13,511 nt of DNA from NCBI GenBank assembly GCA_002293625.1, contig DBDP01000127.1, positions 1 to 13,511 of the forward strand, in the 5' to 3' direction. Every line of letters starts with the position of its first letter. The first letter of the stretch is position 1. Shown piece by piece: positions 13,021 through 13,511 of this stretch. The notes beneath the pieces are model-generated. The model was given only the letters and a program-made list of their open reading frames with translations, was not told where the DNA came from and searched no databases. Source of the DNA: Clostridiales bacterium UBA929. GTDB lineage: Bacteria > Bacillota > Clostridia > Oscillospirales > UBA929. The position numbers were made by a program, and so were the translations under genes.

Positions 13021-13511
13021 TTCATATGAACGGCGTCGTCAAGCGTTTCGGGGAACAGACCGTTCTGTCCGACGTGACATTTAAGGTGCAAAAACAGGAG
13101 ATTTTCGGGCTTCTCGGACCGTCCGGCGCGGGCAAGACGACGATTATCAATATCTTGACAAACCAGCTTGAGGCGGACGGCGGGAACCACGGCATCGACG
13201 CGGAGGCGTTTGAAACAGGGCTGATGCTGGACGAGGACGGTTTGTACTCGCGCCTAACCTGCGCCGAAAACCTAAATGTCTTTGCGGATATTTACAACAT
13301 ACCCCGCAAGAAAGCGCTGGAAGCGTTGAAAAGCGTCGGTCTTGAAGATGCCGCGAAGAGGGTTGTGGTCAAACTCTCCCGTGGGATGCGGCAGCGGCTT
13401 TCACTCGCGAGAGCAATCCTGCACGACCCCAAAATCCTCTTCCTCGACGAGCCGACAAGCGGACTCGACCCCGGTACGGCGCGGGGTATCCATAAACTGA
13501 TACGGAACCTC
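13017..13511 (+). CDS. ABC transporter ATP-binding protein, N-terminal part (runs off right edge)
   Basis: Cytoplasmic ATPase subunit of an ABC transporter, first 165 residues visible. It has Walker A GPSGAGKTT (about 34-42), the signature KLSRGMRQRLSLARA, and Walker B ILFLDEP followed by the D-loop TSGLDPGTARG. The expected Q-loop segment reads GLMLDEDGLYSRLTCAENL, where an Asp stands at the usual Gln position, and the region between Walker A and that segment is short. The ATG at 13017 overlaps the merR stop by four bases; a second in-frame ATG (codon 4) is possible. Exporter-type ATPases with this layout are often linked to MerR or GntR regulators and a separate permease, which would be expected downstream. 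The direction of transport and substrate are not visible here. Confidence 0.93.
   Translation, partial: MIHMNGVVKRFGEQTVLSDVTFKVQKQEIFGLLGPSGAGKTTIINILTNQLEADGGNHGIDAEAFETGLMLDEDGLYSRLTCAENLNVFADIYNIPRKKALEALKSVGLEDAAKRVVVKLSRGMRQRLSLARAILHDPKILFLDEPTSGLDPGTARGIHKLIRNL

Overview
The window looks like a chromosomal piece of a low-to-moderate GC-biased, spore-forming-lineage Firmicute (Clostridia, possibly an Oscillospiraceae-type gut organism; inferred, not proven). The clues are strong GGAGG ribosome-binding sites before nearly every gene, a SpoIID/LytB-type cell-wall enzyme, an S-layer-homology-type secreted protein, a QueT-type ECF transporter subunit, a SwrC/YerP-like RND pump without periplasmic partners, and dispersed short palindromic repeats of a kind common in such genomes. 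Base composition is fairly GC-rich throughout and no gene stands out as compositionally foreign by eye.

Layout. Positions 1-1690 (minus strand) hold an asd-ald pair: an archaeal/fungal-type aspartate-semialdehyde dehydrogenase followed 19 nt later by alanine dehydrogenase, which runs off the left edge. A short divergent promoter region (about 1728-1784) separates asd from a plus-strand secreted SpoIID/LytB-domain protein (1810-3447). A 130-nt convergent gap with three palindromic repeats follows. Then comes a minus-strand gene run read from right to left: queT (7993-7502), nitroreductase with a pentapeptide-like tail (7497-6718), a fourth palindromic repeat, an isocitrate/isopropylmalate-type dehydrogenase (6652-5498), a secreted SLH-domain protein (5498-4392) and a PfkB/FrlD-like sugar kinase (4375-3581). 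Spacings are 4, 65, -1 and 16 nt, so this is probably one or two operons.

From 8156 onward everything is on the plus strand: a single-gene RND transporter with its own sigma-A type promoter (8232-11414), a two-gene RelE-type toxin-antitoxin module whose promoter overlaps the RND stop codon (11456-11901), a strong hairpin, and then a MerR/TipA-like regulator (12199-13020) translationally coupled to an ABC transporter ATPase that runs off the right edge (13017-13511). The MerR promoter has the 19-bp spacer filled by a 21-bp near-perfect palindrome that is expected for MerR-controlled promoters. A nested inverted-repeat element sits in the leader between that promoter and the merR start.

No wholly new system is evident. 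The most interesting items are the family of small palindromes with compensated stems, the nested-hairpin element in the merR leader together with the MerR operator, the nitroreductase-pentapeptide fusion, and the ABC ATPase with an Asp where the Q-loop Gln is expected.
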